Assembly (NCBI RefSeq): GCF_018408575.1 | Contig: NZ_AP023418.1 | Location: 1,020,415 to 1,084,414, forward strand | Length of the DNA stretch: 64,000 nucleotides | Reading direction: 5' to 3' | Source of the DNA: Vescimonas coprocola | GTDB taxonomy: Bacteria; Bacillota; Clostridia; Oscillospirales; Oscillospiraceae | Part shown: positions 52,634 through 62,064 of the stretch, piece by piece | Position numbering within the stretch: position 1 is the first letter of the stretch | How the letters are laid out: each line of letters begins with the position of its first letter | Made by a program: the position numbers and the translations under genes | Notes under the pieces: model-generated | What the model saw: only the letters and a program-made list of their open reading frames with translations | The model's database searches: none | What the model was told of the DNA's origin: nothing

Positions 52634-55600
52634 TTAATAGCCTAATACACTGGAATACTTGAGCTTCTGATATCCGGTGCCGATCCTGCTGAAATCCAGC
52701 TCATAGGACGTCTCGTCGTCTACATTCACGGTAGTCACCGGGACCTGGAAAAAGGTGGTGCGAACGGATACCTCCGCCGTAGCCGTGACCACGGTAAAGG
52801 CCTTGGTGACATCAAAGCCCCTGCTCTGCTGCTGGACATTGGCCTGAATCAACTGGGCCGTCCGGGTCAGCATGGCGTTCTTGCTGCCGTCTCCCATCAG
52901 CAGGTGGATCATGATAAAGGTCTTGACGTACTCCTTGTAGTTCATGGTGAGGCCGCTGGCCGCCGCCGTACTGCCGGAGGAACCAGCGGAATCCCCGGCG
53001 ATCCCCGCCGTAAAGCTGCTGATCTCATCCTTGATCTTCTCTTTTGCCTGATTGCCGCCCTCGGTGATTTTCTCCTCCAGCGATACTTTAAATTTATCAC
53101 CATATGCGTTGATTTTACTCCGAATAGCTTCGCTAATCTTCGTTTTGAGTCCTCCAATTAACCCACCGGTATTATCCGTTCCATATAGCATTTTATTGAT
53201 TTCTTCAATGGCATTCCCATTCTTTGCAGCATTATACATCTCATATAGCTGCTCAGCGATATTCCCCACCTCATCAGATAGCAACTTATCAATGGCCAGA
53301 TCCATGCACTCGTTTACCAGCCCTGAACCACTGTTCTTCAATCCCTTCAAGGTCTCCTCCACCTTGTTTATGATATCCGCCTGACTTAAGGTCTGCGAGG
53401 CTCCCGTGATCTGCAGAGCCAACTGTGAGATAGGACCGGCGATTGCACTCTGAACTTTCTCATAAACACCGTCGAGTGTGTCATCTACGTATCGTTCAGT
53501 TTCATCCACCCCAAAGTCCACAAGCTTCCCACTCGCATCCACAGCGGCATTTTCCAATCTGTCAAAGATGTCATACACTACTGCATTGGCAACATTTTGG
53601 ATGAGATTGGTTGCTCCTTCTTTAATTTTATTTTTCAATCCATCATAGCCCAAAGCCCATGTGTTGGAAGTTTTATACAGTGCCACGTCCTTTCCCTCGT
53701 CGCAGAGGGCCTTGACGTCCACGAAGGACTCCGCCATGGCCCACGCCAGCAGGATCACCGTCTTTACGATGGGCACGCCGAAGCCCGTCCAGCCTGCGAT
53801 GGCTGTGGCCGCCGTCAGCGCCGGCACGGTGGTATCGGTGCTGGTGAAGGCGTACACGGCGTTCAGGGCAAAGCGGATGCCGAAGATCATGGCACGGGTG
53901 CTCTGCAGGTTCTTCGTCACGCTGTCGTTGCCCCAGAGGATATATTCCGCCTCAGCCCCAAAGTAGGGGTTGTTGGTCATATCCTTGCCGTTCATGGCCT
54001 TGGCTACCAGATTGCCGTCACCATCCTTTTTCAAGGTGTCGGTGTAGCAGCTGAACATCTCCGTCATGTACTCCTGAAGGTACAGCTTGTCTCGCCCGGC
54101 CTCAGCAACCTGTCCCAGCAGCTTCAGCAGCTCGGATATCTTGGTGAGATTGTTCTTGTTGTTTTTGGCGGCCTCTTTGTCACTGCCGGAGTCTACCTTT
54201 TCTGCATGGAAGGTACTCTTGCCCTCTTCACCGCCTTCGTCGGAGCACAGCTGGTCGATGGCCTTGCGCACGCTCTCGTCCACAGAGGCGCTGATGGTGC
54301 CGGGGATGTCCGCCGGCAGGCCGGCCGTAGACTGCGTCGAATTGGCCCCGGAATTGCCGGCAGAGATCAGGTTCTTTTTCAGGCTCTCTGCACTATCCTT
54401 GCTGGTCTTATTCTTCTTTGCATTGGCAGAGGCGCAGACCCGGCACAGGTAGGCGTAGAACTGCTCCTCCTCCGTGACCTTCTTGGCGTTTCCGGGTGTC
54501 ACGCTGCTGACGCTCTGGCCGGTATATTTGCTGTTCATGATCTGCGTCGCCTGGGACTCGATCTGCCCCAGCTCCGTGAAATCATTCTTGCCGATGGAGG
54601 AACTGAACTCGTCCTTATAATCTACTGAGCCATAGTCCTCCCGGCAGATGGGCTTGTCGTACAGCTTGATGCCCTCGACGACAGACTTGACGGAGTCAAA
54701 ATGTTTCTTGTAGGTATCCACCAGCGCCCGCAGGCTGTTGATGGCATCCTTATTGATGTCCTTGGCGGCATTCTCATATTCGCCCTGCATGGAGGTCTTG
54801 ACGTCGCCCTCCGAAAGGTTATCCACCTTATTGGCCCAGTTGGTCCGGGCCTCGTCCAACTCATCTACATTCTTCAGCACCGCCGCCAGCGCCGTGTCCG
54901 CCTTTTCCAGCGCACCGGTTATGGCACTGATGTCCTTGTCCCAAGCGTACAGCTTGGATGCAGCCGACCGGCCCTTCTCTGTGGCGTTTTCACCCCACAG
55001 CTCTGCCCAGCTTCCTCCCTCGCCAAGGAACATAGCGAGTTCTGTGTATGCCTCCGTTTTTTTATCAGGCACCTTCATTTCATCGGGAAGCTTCTCGGCA
55101 TACATTCCGTACATCAGCGCATATGTAAAGCTGCTCTTTACATTTGGGAGCTCCTTGTAGATTTTTACATAGCCGATCTCTTTGCCCAAGTCTGTGGACT
55201 GTGTGATCTCCAGCTTGAGCATCTTTTCGTCATAGTTTATTCCAAAGTCAATCCCATAGTCTCCATTTTCCACCGGCACGACCTTGATGCCTCTCTCTGC
55301 CAGCTTCCCTTCAATATAGGCCATGGTATCCAGCTCTCTATTTGCTGCTTTCGACTTTTCATAGTAGGACTCCACCTCCTTGCGTGTTGCGGAATCCACC
55401 TTGAAGATTGCCCATTGGTCCTTCAAAATAATGACTTTCAGGGAATCAAGGCTGCTGGGCCTTTCATTGATAAGCGGCGGTACGTTCAGCTCCGAGCTGT
55501 TGTAGGCCACCAGATACTTCACCATGTCCGCCACATCTTTTTTCGCACTGTCGATATCCTGCGAAAGCTGATTGAGATACTCGTTGGAGGCAAACTTCGA

Positions 55601-56257
55601 ATTACCGCCGATCAGATCATTGTATTCGTTGATGGCCTCATAGGCCTTCTTGCAGGCATCCTGGACTGTGTCCAGCTTCTGATCGTAATTCACCTTGGCT
55701 TCGATGGCCTTTGTCTGCTTAGAGGTCTCACCGATGCATCCCAGCTTGGTCAACAGGCCCTTGCCGATGTTGATGGGGCCCCGATACTTCATATAATCGA
55801 CGATCTGGCGCTCCAGAACCTTGGGATTGCCGATGGCTGACGACTCCACGCCCTGCAGCGTGAACCGGTCCGCTTTCAAGTCAACGATGTTGTTGAACTC
55901 CATTTCATCCCCGGAAAAGGAGGAGAAGATGCTGTTGATAAACTCTCGTGTATAGGAGTCGCTGTCGTTGAGGATCCCGGTGTTGTCGATGGAGTTGGCA
56001 AAATATCGGGAGACGTTGTTCTGCAGCTCCTCCATGTTCTCCGAGACGGCGAAGATGCCGTACACATCGTACAAGATCTGGTCATACTCCGACAGAGCGG
56101 CATTCATAGCCAGATCACCGGCGCCGGACAGGGATGCCTTGGCCGCAGAGATCCTGGCTCCGTCCACGATCAGGCCCGCCACCGTCATCATGGGCAGCAT
56201 GATCAGCGCCAGAAACAGGCTGATACTGCCCTTGGTTTTTTCAAAAAAGTCGATCAT
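52634..56257 (-). CDS. Large DUF5702 (TadG-like) pilus-locus protein
   Basis: A 1207-residue protein starting at ATG 56257, directly after the TadE stop. It begins with KTKGSISLFLALIMLPMMTVAGLIVDGARI, a TadG-type N-terminal helix without the pilin glutamate. Long helical, coiled-coil-like stretches fill the middle, and a second hydrophobic region (around AWTGFGVPIVKTVILLAWAMAE) lies about two thirds along. Proteins of this family occur in Firmicutes Tad loci next to TadE. Several patches (around 53090-53300, 53420-53660 and 55060-55700) are A/T-rich compared with the rest, suggesting mosaic history. Confidence 0.82.
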   Translation of the reverse strand: MIDFFEKTKGSISLFLALIMLPMMTVAGLIVDGARISAAKASLSGAGDLAMNAALSEYDQILYDVYGIFAVSENMEELQNNVSRYFANSIDNTGILNDSDSYTREFINSIFSSFSGDEMEFNNIVDLKADRFTLQGVESSAIGNPKVLERQIVDYMKYRGPINIGKGLLTKLGCIGETSKQTKAIEAKVNYDQKLDTVQDACKKAYEAINEYNDLIGGNSKFASNEYLNQLSQDIDSAKKDVADMVKYLVAYNSSELNVPPLINERPSSLDSLKVIILKDQWAIFKVDSATRKEVESYYEKSKAANRELDTMAYIEGKLAERGIKVVPVENGDYGIDFGINYDEKMLKLEITQSTDLGKEIGYVKIYKELPNVKSSFTYALMYGMYAEKLPDEMKVPDKKTEAYTELAMFLGEGGSWAELWGENATEKGRSAASKLYAWDKDISAITGALEKADTALAAVLKNVDELDEARTNWANKVDNLSEGDVKTSMQGEYENAAKDINKDAINSLRALVDTYKKHFDSVKSVVEGIKLYDKPICREDYGSVDYKDEFSSSIGKNDFTELGQIESQATQIMNSKYTGQSVSSVTPGNAKKVTEEEQFYAYLCRVCASANAKKNKTSKDSAESLKKNLISAGNSGANSTQSTAGLPADIPGTISASVDESVRKAIDQLCSDEGGEEGKSTFHAEKVDSGSDKEAAKNNKNNLTKISELLKLLGQVAEAGRDKLYLQEYMTEMFSCYTDTLKKDGDGNLVAKAMNGKDMTNNPYFGAEAEYILWGNDSVTKNLQSTRAMIFGIRFALNAVYAFTSTDTTVPALTAATAIAGWTGFGVPIVKTVILLAWAMAESFVDVKALCDEGKDVALYKTSNTWALGYDGLKNKIKEGATNLIQNVANAVVYDIFDRLENAAVDASGKLVDFGVDETERYVDDTLDGVYEKVQSAIAGPISQLALQITGASQTLSQADIINKVEETLKGLKNSGSGLVNECMDLAIDKLLSDEVGNIAEQLYEMYNAAKNGNAIEEINKMLYGTDNTGGLIGGLKTKISEAIRSKINAYGDKFKVSLEEKITEGGNQAKEKIKDEISSFTAGIAGDSAGSSGSTAAASGLTMNYKEYVKTFIMIHLLMGDGSKNAMLTRTAQLIQANVQQQSRGFDVTKAFTVVTATAEVSVRTTFFQVPVTTVNVDDETSYELDFSRIGTGYQKLKYSSVLGY

Positions 56258-56261
56258 GCTG

Positions 56262-56990
56262 TCATAACCCCCACTTCGCCCGTGCATCCGTGAATTTCTG
56301 CTTGAAGATCGCCACCCGCTGACTCATGGTCTGGTTGCTGTCGCCGAACTTCAGATTCTCCCAGAGATAGGTCCCCAGATCATAGACCATATCCGTATTG
56401 CGGATAAACTCCGACGTGTCGTTGACCACCGCCACCGCCGTAACACTGATATCCAGCGACGACGTCAGCCCCAGCTGCCGGAGGAAGCCCGGTGCGCTCA
56501 GGTGCTTCACCACGTTCACCTTGATGGCTGGCGCCAGTGGGTCGGCGGAGGCGCTGATGGTGCAGTCCACATTGGTCCCAGCCAGAAATGAGTTCTCGGC
56601 AATGAGCTGCCGCAGGGCCTTTTCCATCGTCGTTTTATTCTCGCTCTTCAAAAAGCCCTTTCCCCAGTACCGATACGGGTCATGTACCTTCATGACCTCA
56701 TTGATGATATCCTTGCCGGGCATATAGCCGTCGCTCCAGTCAAAATCCGTCTTTGTGGTGATCCCCGTGCCGGCGAAGAAGTTCTCATAGCCGGGCATCT
56801 GCCCCTCTCTGGCCGCTATCACGGCGATCTTCTGCGCCTCGGTATACATGGCGGTGCTTTGCAGCACATAGCTGCCCACATAGATCAGAAAGCCCAGCAC
56901 AAACAGAACGATTGGAAAAATCAGAGTCATTTCGATGATCTGCGCCGAGCCGCTCTCACTATTCCACTTTTCCCGCAAAATGCCTTTCAT
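56262..56990 (-). CDS. tadE: TadE-family pseudopilin
   Basis: A 242-residue protein beginning KWNSESGSAQIIEMTLIFPIVLFVLGFLIYVG. This is the TadE pattern of a short basic leader, a G/S-type cleavage point, a glutamate five to six residues on, and a hydrophobic helix. The rest should lie outside the membrane. It is next to the flp gene and a hairpin, and its stop is 5 bases from the start of the DUF5702 gene. Confidence 0.88.
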   Translation of the reverse strand: MKGILREKWNSESGSAQIIEMTLIFPIVLFVLGFLIYVGSYVLQSTAMYTEAQKIAVIAAREGQMPGYENFFAGTGITTKTDFDWSDGYMPGKDIINEVMKVHDPYRYWGKGFLKSENKTTMEKALRQLIAENSFLAGTNVDCTISASADPLAPAIKVNVVKHLSAPGFLRQLGLTSSLDISVTAVAVVNDTSEFIRNTDMVYDLGTYLWENLKFGDSNQTMSQRVAIFKQKFTDARAKWGL

Positions 56991-57019
56991 TTCTCCACTC
57001 CTTCCGCTTCTTCGGGGCG

Positions 57020-57055
57020 CTATCCGTACACCGCATTTCTGCGGTGTACGGATAG
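57020..57055 (-). other. 16-bp perfect hairpin with GAAA loop between flp and tadE
   Basis: On the minus strand CTATCCGTACACCGCA, GAAA and the full complement form a 16-bp stem closed by a GNRA tetraloop. No T-run follows, so it is not a standard terminator. Placed right after the pilin gene, it may protect the flp mRNA from 3' decay. Confidence 0.85.
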
Positions 57056-57067
57056 ATATACATCGAC

Positions 57068-57274
57068 TTAGGAGTTCAACGTTTCTCCTTTGATTCGATC
57101 CATAAGGCTCTCAACAATTTCTGTTATTTGCTTTCTAAAAATTCCAGCCAGCGTCACGACCACAGCAATGATCAGAATGATGGCGATGATGTCGGCCGCA
57201 CCTCTCTCCTCCTTGGCAAAGTCCTCCAGCAGACCCTTTGCACGGAAATAACCCCGCAACAACTTCATTTTCAT
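57068..57274 (-). CDS. flp: Flp-type major pilin
   Basis: A 68-residue prepilin. ATG 57274 follows AAGGAGG at spacing 9. A leader of about 24 residues ends in KEERG, followed by AADIIAIILIIAVVVTLAGIF, then a short polar end. This matches Flp1-like class III pilins of Gram-positives, which often have D instead of E near the cleavage site. It would be cut by TadV and polymerised by TadABC. Expression well above other Tad genes would be expected, and the strong hairpin after it fits that. Confidence 0.9.
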   Translation of the reverse strand: MKMKLLRGYFRAKGLLEDFAKEERGAADIIAIILIIAVVVTLAGIFRKQITEIVESLMDRIKGETLNS

Positions 57275-57334
57275 TAAGTCGTTCCTCCTTATGTATTTTC
57301 TATTTATATTCAACAGAGCACCCTCTGCGGAACA

Positions 57335-58204
57335 TCACAGCATATTGGAAAAAATCGGTACGATGATCATAAACAGGATGCCCACAAACATGATCATCAG
57401 GGGAATCATCAGCTTCGTTCCGGCCGTCTCGCCCTTGCGCTTGGCCCGGTGCTTCTTCTCCTCCCAGCTCTCCTCATTCATATAGCGCAGGCTCATGGTC
57501 AGCTCCGAGCCGCCCTTTTGGATGTTCTGTGACAGGATGGAGGCGAACTTCCGGATCTCCTTCACGGAGCAGCGCTGGGCAAAGTTGTGCAGAGCGTCCA
57601 GCTCCGAGACGCCGTTGTTCATCTCCTCGCTGGTCAGCTGCATCTCCTTATACATGGCCCGGTCGCAGGTATAGGCTACCTTGATCCACGCCTCACGGAT
57701 CACCATGCCCGCATTCACCAGCAGCGTCAGCTTGGAGAGGATCTCCGGATAGTCGGAGAGTATCTCGTCGTGCTTCCTCTCCACGGCGCCGCTGACCTCC
57801 ATATCCAGATAGACGATCAGCGCCGCAGCCGCAGCCACCGCCAGAATGGCAAAGGTCATGTCGTTGGTCATGGCCCCGATGAACAGACCTAACGGCGCAA
57901 CCGTCAGCGCATAGGTGATCTGTCCGCCGACGATGCAGTTGTGGTAGTACTCGGCGTACTTCTCGCCGTAGATCTCAGCGATCTTCTTTTCCTTTTTTCG
58001 CCCGGCCTCCGTTTTTAGGTTCACCTTGAACATATCCATGAACCCGAAGCCGATGAAGAAGATCTCCGGGAGGAAAAACTGCTTTTTATCGATGGCGGCG
58101 ATCATGACGTCGTACTGGCTGCTGTACCGGAGGTACAGCATGACCCATAGCACCACCAGCAGCGTTCCCGCTCCTGCCAAAGCGTAGGCAACAACAAAGC
58201 TCAT
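57335..58204 (-). CDS. tadC: Tad pilus inner-membrane platform protein TadC (T2SS F family)
   Basis: A 289-residue membrane protein with four helices and the GspF/TadC domain (EILSKLTLLVNAGMVIREAW, then RRCSVKEIRKFASILSQNIQKGGSEL). It forms the platform that transmits motion from TadA to the growing pilus, together with TadB. It lies 13 bases after tadB, and the flp gene follows. Confidence 0.92.
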   Translation of the reverse strand: MSFVVAYALAGAGTLLVVLWVMLYLRYSSQYDVMIAAIDKKQFFLPEIFFIGFGFMDMFKVNLKTEAGRKKEKKIAEIYGEKYAEYYHNCIVGGQITYALTVAPLGLFIGAMTNDMTFAILAVAAAAALIVYLDMEVSGAVERKHDEILSDYPEILSKLTLLVNAGMVIREAWIKVAYTCDRAMYKEMQLTSEEMNNGVSELDALHNFAQRCSVKEIRKFASILSQNIQKGGSELTMSLRYMNEESWEEKKHRAKRKGETAGTKLMIPLMIMFVGILFMIIVPIFSNML

Positions 58205-58216
58205 TTCTCCACCCCT

Positions 58217-59011
58217 TTACACCTTGATATCCGTGATCTTCCGGCCCAGCTTATACGCAATGACAAACATGAAGATGGCGATCAGCTTCACCAGAACGTT
58301 CAGCGGCGTATTGGCCGTGATGGATGCCTGTCCCAGCGTCCCCATCATGGCGATGATGACAAAGGGCATGACGCACATGATGTTGATCTCATTCTTGTTG
58401 GCAGCCACGGTGGTCTGGATCTCCATCTCGATCTCGATCTTATCGCTGATGATATCCCGGCTGTCCACCACCACCTTCTTCAGGTTGCCGCCCAGCCGGT
58501 TGCAGACGGCGAAGGTCTCGGCAAAGCTGTTGATATCGTCGATGCCGCAGCGGGCGGACATATCCCGCAGCAGATCCTCGATGACGAAGTTATTGTGCAG
58601 TCCGCTGACGATGATGGCCATCTCCTTCACGATGGGAGCCTGCTCACCGTAGGCCAGCTTCAGGTCGCTGTAAGCATCCGTGAAGGCATCCGGGGTGTTT
58701 TTACCGGCAGAGAAGGAGTTGCTCAGCGAGTCCAGCATATCCCGGAATTGCAGCAGGATCGCCTTCCGGCGCCTTTCCTGCAGGTACCGCCGGTACACGG
58801 GGATGGCGTAGAAGCCCACCGCCGCACCGATCACAATGCTGGCAATGACAACGCCAAACATGATCTGCGCCGCCAGAAATCCCGCCGCGAAGCCGATCAG
58901 ATACCCGATGATCTTCTCCCGTGGATCCATGATGTAGATGTTATAGTCCTCTCCGATACCGGTCAGGCCGGTCAGCGGGACATACTTTTCTTTTTTCTTG
59001 CTCTTCCCCAT
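58217..59011 (-). CDS. tadB: Tad pilus inner-membrane platform protein TadB (T2SS F family)
   Basis: A 264-residue membrane protein, partner of TadC. After two helices comes the F domain (FRDMLDSLSNSFSAGKNTPDAF, NSFAETFAVCNRLGGNLKKVV), then two more helices at the end. It lies 9 bases after tadA. Confidence 0.92.
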   Translation of the reverse strand: MGKSKKKEKYVPLTGLTGIGEDYNIYIMDPREKIIGYLIGFAAGFLAAQIMFGVVIASIVIGAAVGFYAIPVYRRYLQERRRKAILLQFRDMLDSLSNSFSAGKNTPDAFTDAYSDLKLAYGEQAPIVKEMAIIVSGLHNNFVIEDLLRDMSARCGIDDINSFAETFAVCNRLGGNLKKVVVDSRDIISDKIEIEMEIQTTVAANKNEINIMCVMPFVIIAMMGTLGQASITANTPLNVLVKLIAIFMFVIAYKLGRKITDIKV

Positions 59012-59019
59012 AAAATCAC

Positions 59020-60258
<1,239 letters not shown>

Positions 60259-60271
60259 CGTCTATACCGCC

Positions 60272-61333
60272 TTACTGGATCTTATCAAACAGTTCCTTGG
60301 GAGCCAGCTGCTCCAGAACCTGCGCCGTGGATGCGTGCTCATACCGTGGCGCACCGCCGATGCTCCGAAGCTCCGTGCCGGTCACGGCCGTGCCGGACTT
60401 GTTGCTGAATTTATTGTAGATCAATGCGATCCGTGCCGTCAGCGGCACCTCTGCGTTCTGCTCTAAGATTGCCAACGCCTGATAGGCCCGTGCCAGCTTC
60501 CGGTTGGATATCTCCGAGCCATCGCCGGTCCAGACGATGGCACCGGCCTGCCGCAAAATTTGAAGTGACGCCCGATCCATGCCAAATTCCAGATCAGCGA
60601 TGACATACTCGTAGTTCCCGGACAGTCTGGCCTCGGAAATCAGCCGTCCGATCTCGTCGGCTCCCAGCTCCAGCATATCCAGCGCCACCTTGGACTGGGA
60701 ATAGAAATACACACCTCTTGGGTCTTGCTTGACACAGCTCTCCATTTTCATGGAGAGGTTTGTTTTTTTACTCTTCAGCGCAAAAATAATGCCGCTCATG
60801 TCAAACTGCCCCTCCGCAGCGAAGAAGGCATCCGACGAGCCGAAGCGCTCAAAATTCAGATACAGCGTCCGCTTTCCACGGGCGGCATAGTGCAGGGCGC
60901 AGGCCGCCGCCATGGTGGAGCTGCCAACACCTCCGCAGGGAGACGTGAAAGCGATGACCTTGCAGGAATCATCCCCCAGCTTCAGCCCGGAGGCGCTCCC
61001 GGCGTACTCGGAATAGATGCTGAGGATCTGCCGGTAGATCAGGTCCGCCTTCTGGAATTTGCAGATGGCCCGCTGGTCGTTGACCGAGTCCACGTCCGCC
61101 GACTCCACAAAATAGGCCAGCTGACACCGCTTCGGCAGCGCACTGCTCTCCACGACAAAGGTATCGCTGGCCACCAGCACATCGATGCGGGACGGCTCCA
61201 GCGCCGCCATGGCGCTCTCCAGCTTGGTGAAGGAGTATATCTCCAGTTTGTCGGCGTACTTGATGTTGAACGCCGTCACAATCCGATTCAAATAATTCTG
61301 GTCACTGTCCAATAGCGCTAATTTGATCTTCAT
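60272..61333 (-). CDS. tadZ: TadZ/CpaE-like ParA-family localisation protein
   Basis: A 353-residue protein with an N-terminal receiver-like domain (LALLDSDQNYLNRIVTAF) and a ParA/MinD-like ATPase domain. The P-loop reads CGGVGSSTMAAACA: serine stands where the Walker lysine is expected, an atypical but recurrent feature of TadZ. It usually places the pilus machine in the cell. It overlaps tetR by 4 bases. Confidence 0.85.
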   Translation of the reverse strand: MKIKLALLDSDQNYLNRIVTAFNIKYADKLEIYSFTKLESAMAALEPSRIDVLVASDTFVVESSALPKRCQLAYFVESADVDSVNDQRAICKFQKADLIYRQILSIYSEYAGSASGLKLGDDSCKVIAFTSPCGGVGSSTMAAACALHYAARGKRTLYLNFERFGSSDAFFAAEGQFDMSGIIFALKSKKTNLSMKMESCVKQDPRGVYFYSQSKVALDMLELGADEIGRLISEARLSGNYEYVIADLEFGMDRASLQILRQAGAIVWTGDGSEISNRKLARAYQALAILEQNAEVPLTARIALIYNKFSNKSGTAVTGTELRSIGGAPRYEHASTAQVLEQLAPKELFDKIQ

Positions 61334-61899
61334 ATTGTCCTCTCCGTATCGTCTTTTTCCAAAATACTCCTGATAGCCGACTTGATCAGCCGGATCTGGG
61401 GTTCGATATAGCTTGCCTCCCCGAAGATCATGTAGTCCGTCACCGTGGTGATGGCAAAATACACATAGGGAGCAATCTCCTGAAGCTCGCAGTGAAGCTC
61501 CGACGCAAAGCGTGCGGCATATTTTTCATATCTCTCTGCAAGGCGTCCCAGCACCGGGCGCAGCCGTTCTTCGTACCGGCTGCAGGCGCACACGCTGGCA
61601 AAGAACTTCATCATCGGCCGCAGCTCATCTGCCCGCAGCCGCAGCCGTTCCATCATCCGATCCGGCTCCCGGATATCCTGCAGGGCCGGGGCGATCAAAT
61701 GCTCCTCCAGCCGCAGAGCCGCCTCCTCGGCACAGGTCACCACCACATCGTCCTTGTCCTTGAACCAATAGTAGATCCCTCCTGATTGCAGAGCCAGTGC
61801 TCTGCTCAGGTCTCTCACACTGGTCTCATACAGCCCCCGACGGATGAATGTCGCAAGGCAGACGTCAAGGATCTCCCGTTTCCGCTGGGCGTTTTCCAT
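61330..61899 (-). CDS. TetR-family transcriptional regulator, first gene of the Tad run
   Basis: A 189-residue repressor-type protein. The N-terminal helix-turn-helix (REILDVCLATFIRRGLYETSVRDLSRAL, then GGIYYWFKDKDDVV) is classic TetR. The C-terminal ligand domain is not assigned. It overlaps tadZ by 4 bases, so it is co-transcribed with the pilus genes. A palindrome (AAACGAACGTTT) lies 47 bases upstream, so it probably regulates its own operon. I see no good -10 box in the 77 bases between its ATG and the inverted repeat. Confidence 0.93.
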   Translation of the reverse strand: MENAQRKREILDVCLATFIRRGLYETSVRDLSRALALQSGGIYYWFKDKDDVVVTCAEEAALRLEEHLIAPALQDIREPDRMMERLRLRADELRPMMKFFASVCACSRYEERLRPVLGRLAERYEKYAARFASELHCELQEIAPYVYFAITTVTDYMIFGEASYIEPQIRLIKSAIRSILEKDDTERTI

Positions 61900-61945
61900 C
61901 GTTTACATTCCTTTTCCTGTTTCCGGAGTCCTTGTCCACGCAATC

Positions 61946-61957
61946 AAACGAACGTTT
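61946..61957. promoter_or_regulatory. Probable TetR operator
   Basis: AAACGAACGTTT is a 12-bp perfect palindrome 47 bases before tetR. Small dyads with AAC/GTT ends are typical of TetR operators. Transcription from an inverted neighbouring promoter would have to cross it. Confidence 0.5.
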
Positions 61958-61975
61958 AGTGAGAGGGCAAAAATA

Positions 61976-62010
61976 AACCCTCATCTTGCGTAGAACGGTT
62001 GGTTCTTAAC
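61976..62010 (+). repeat. Left 35-bp inverted repeat (IR-L)
   Basis: Begins AACCCTCATCTTGCG and ends GGTTCTTAAC. It matches the right repeat base for base in opposite orientation. It contains AGAAC-GGTTG-GTTCT, a 5-bp-arm dyad with a 5-base centre, which could be the crossover core. Confidence 0.95.
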
Positions 62011-62012
62011 GC

Positions 62013-62055
62013 AAAACGGCCAAAAGATGGGCTTGAAACCGTCCTTTGGCCGTTT
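62013..62055 (-). terminator. Terminator after the recombinase gene, inside the element
   Basis: AACGGCCAAA (62015-62024) pairs with TTTGGCCGTT (62045-62054). On the minus strand a short T-run follows. In the present orientation it stops recombinase transcripts from entering tetR. Confidence 0.75.
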
Positions 62056-62064
62056 GTTATGCAG

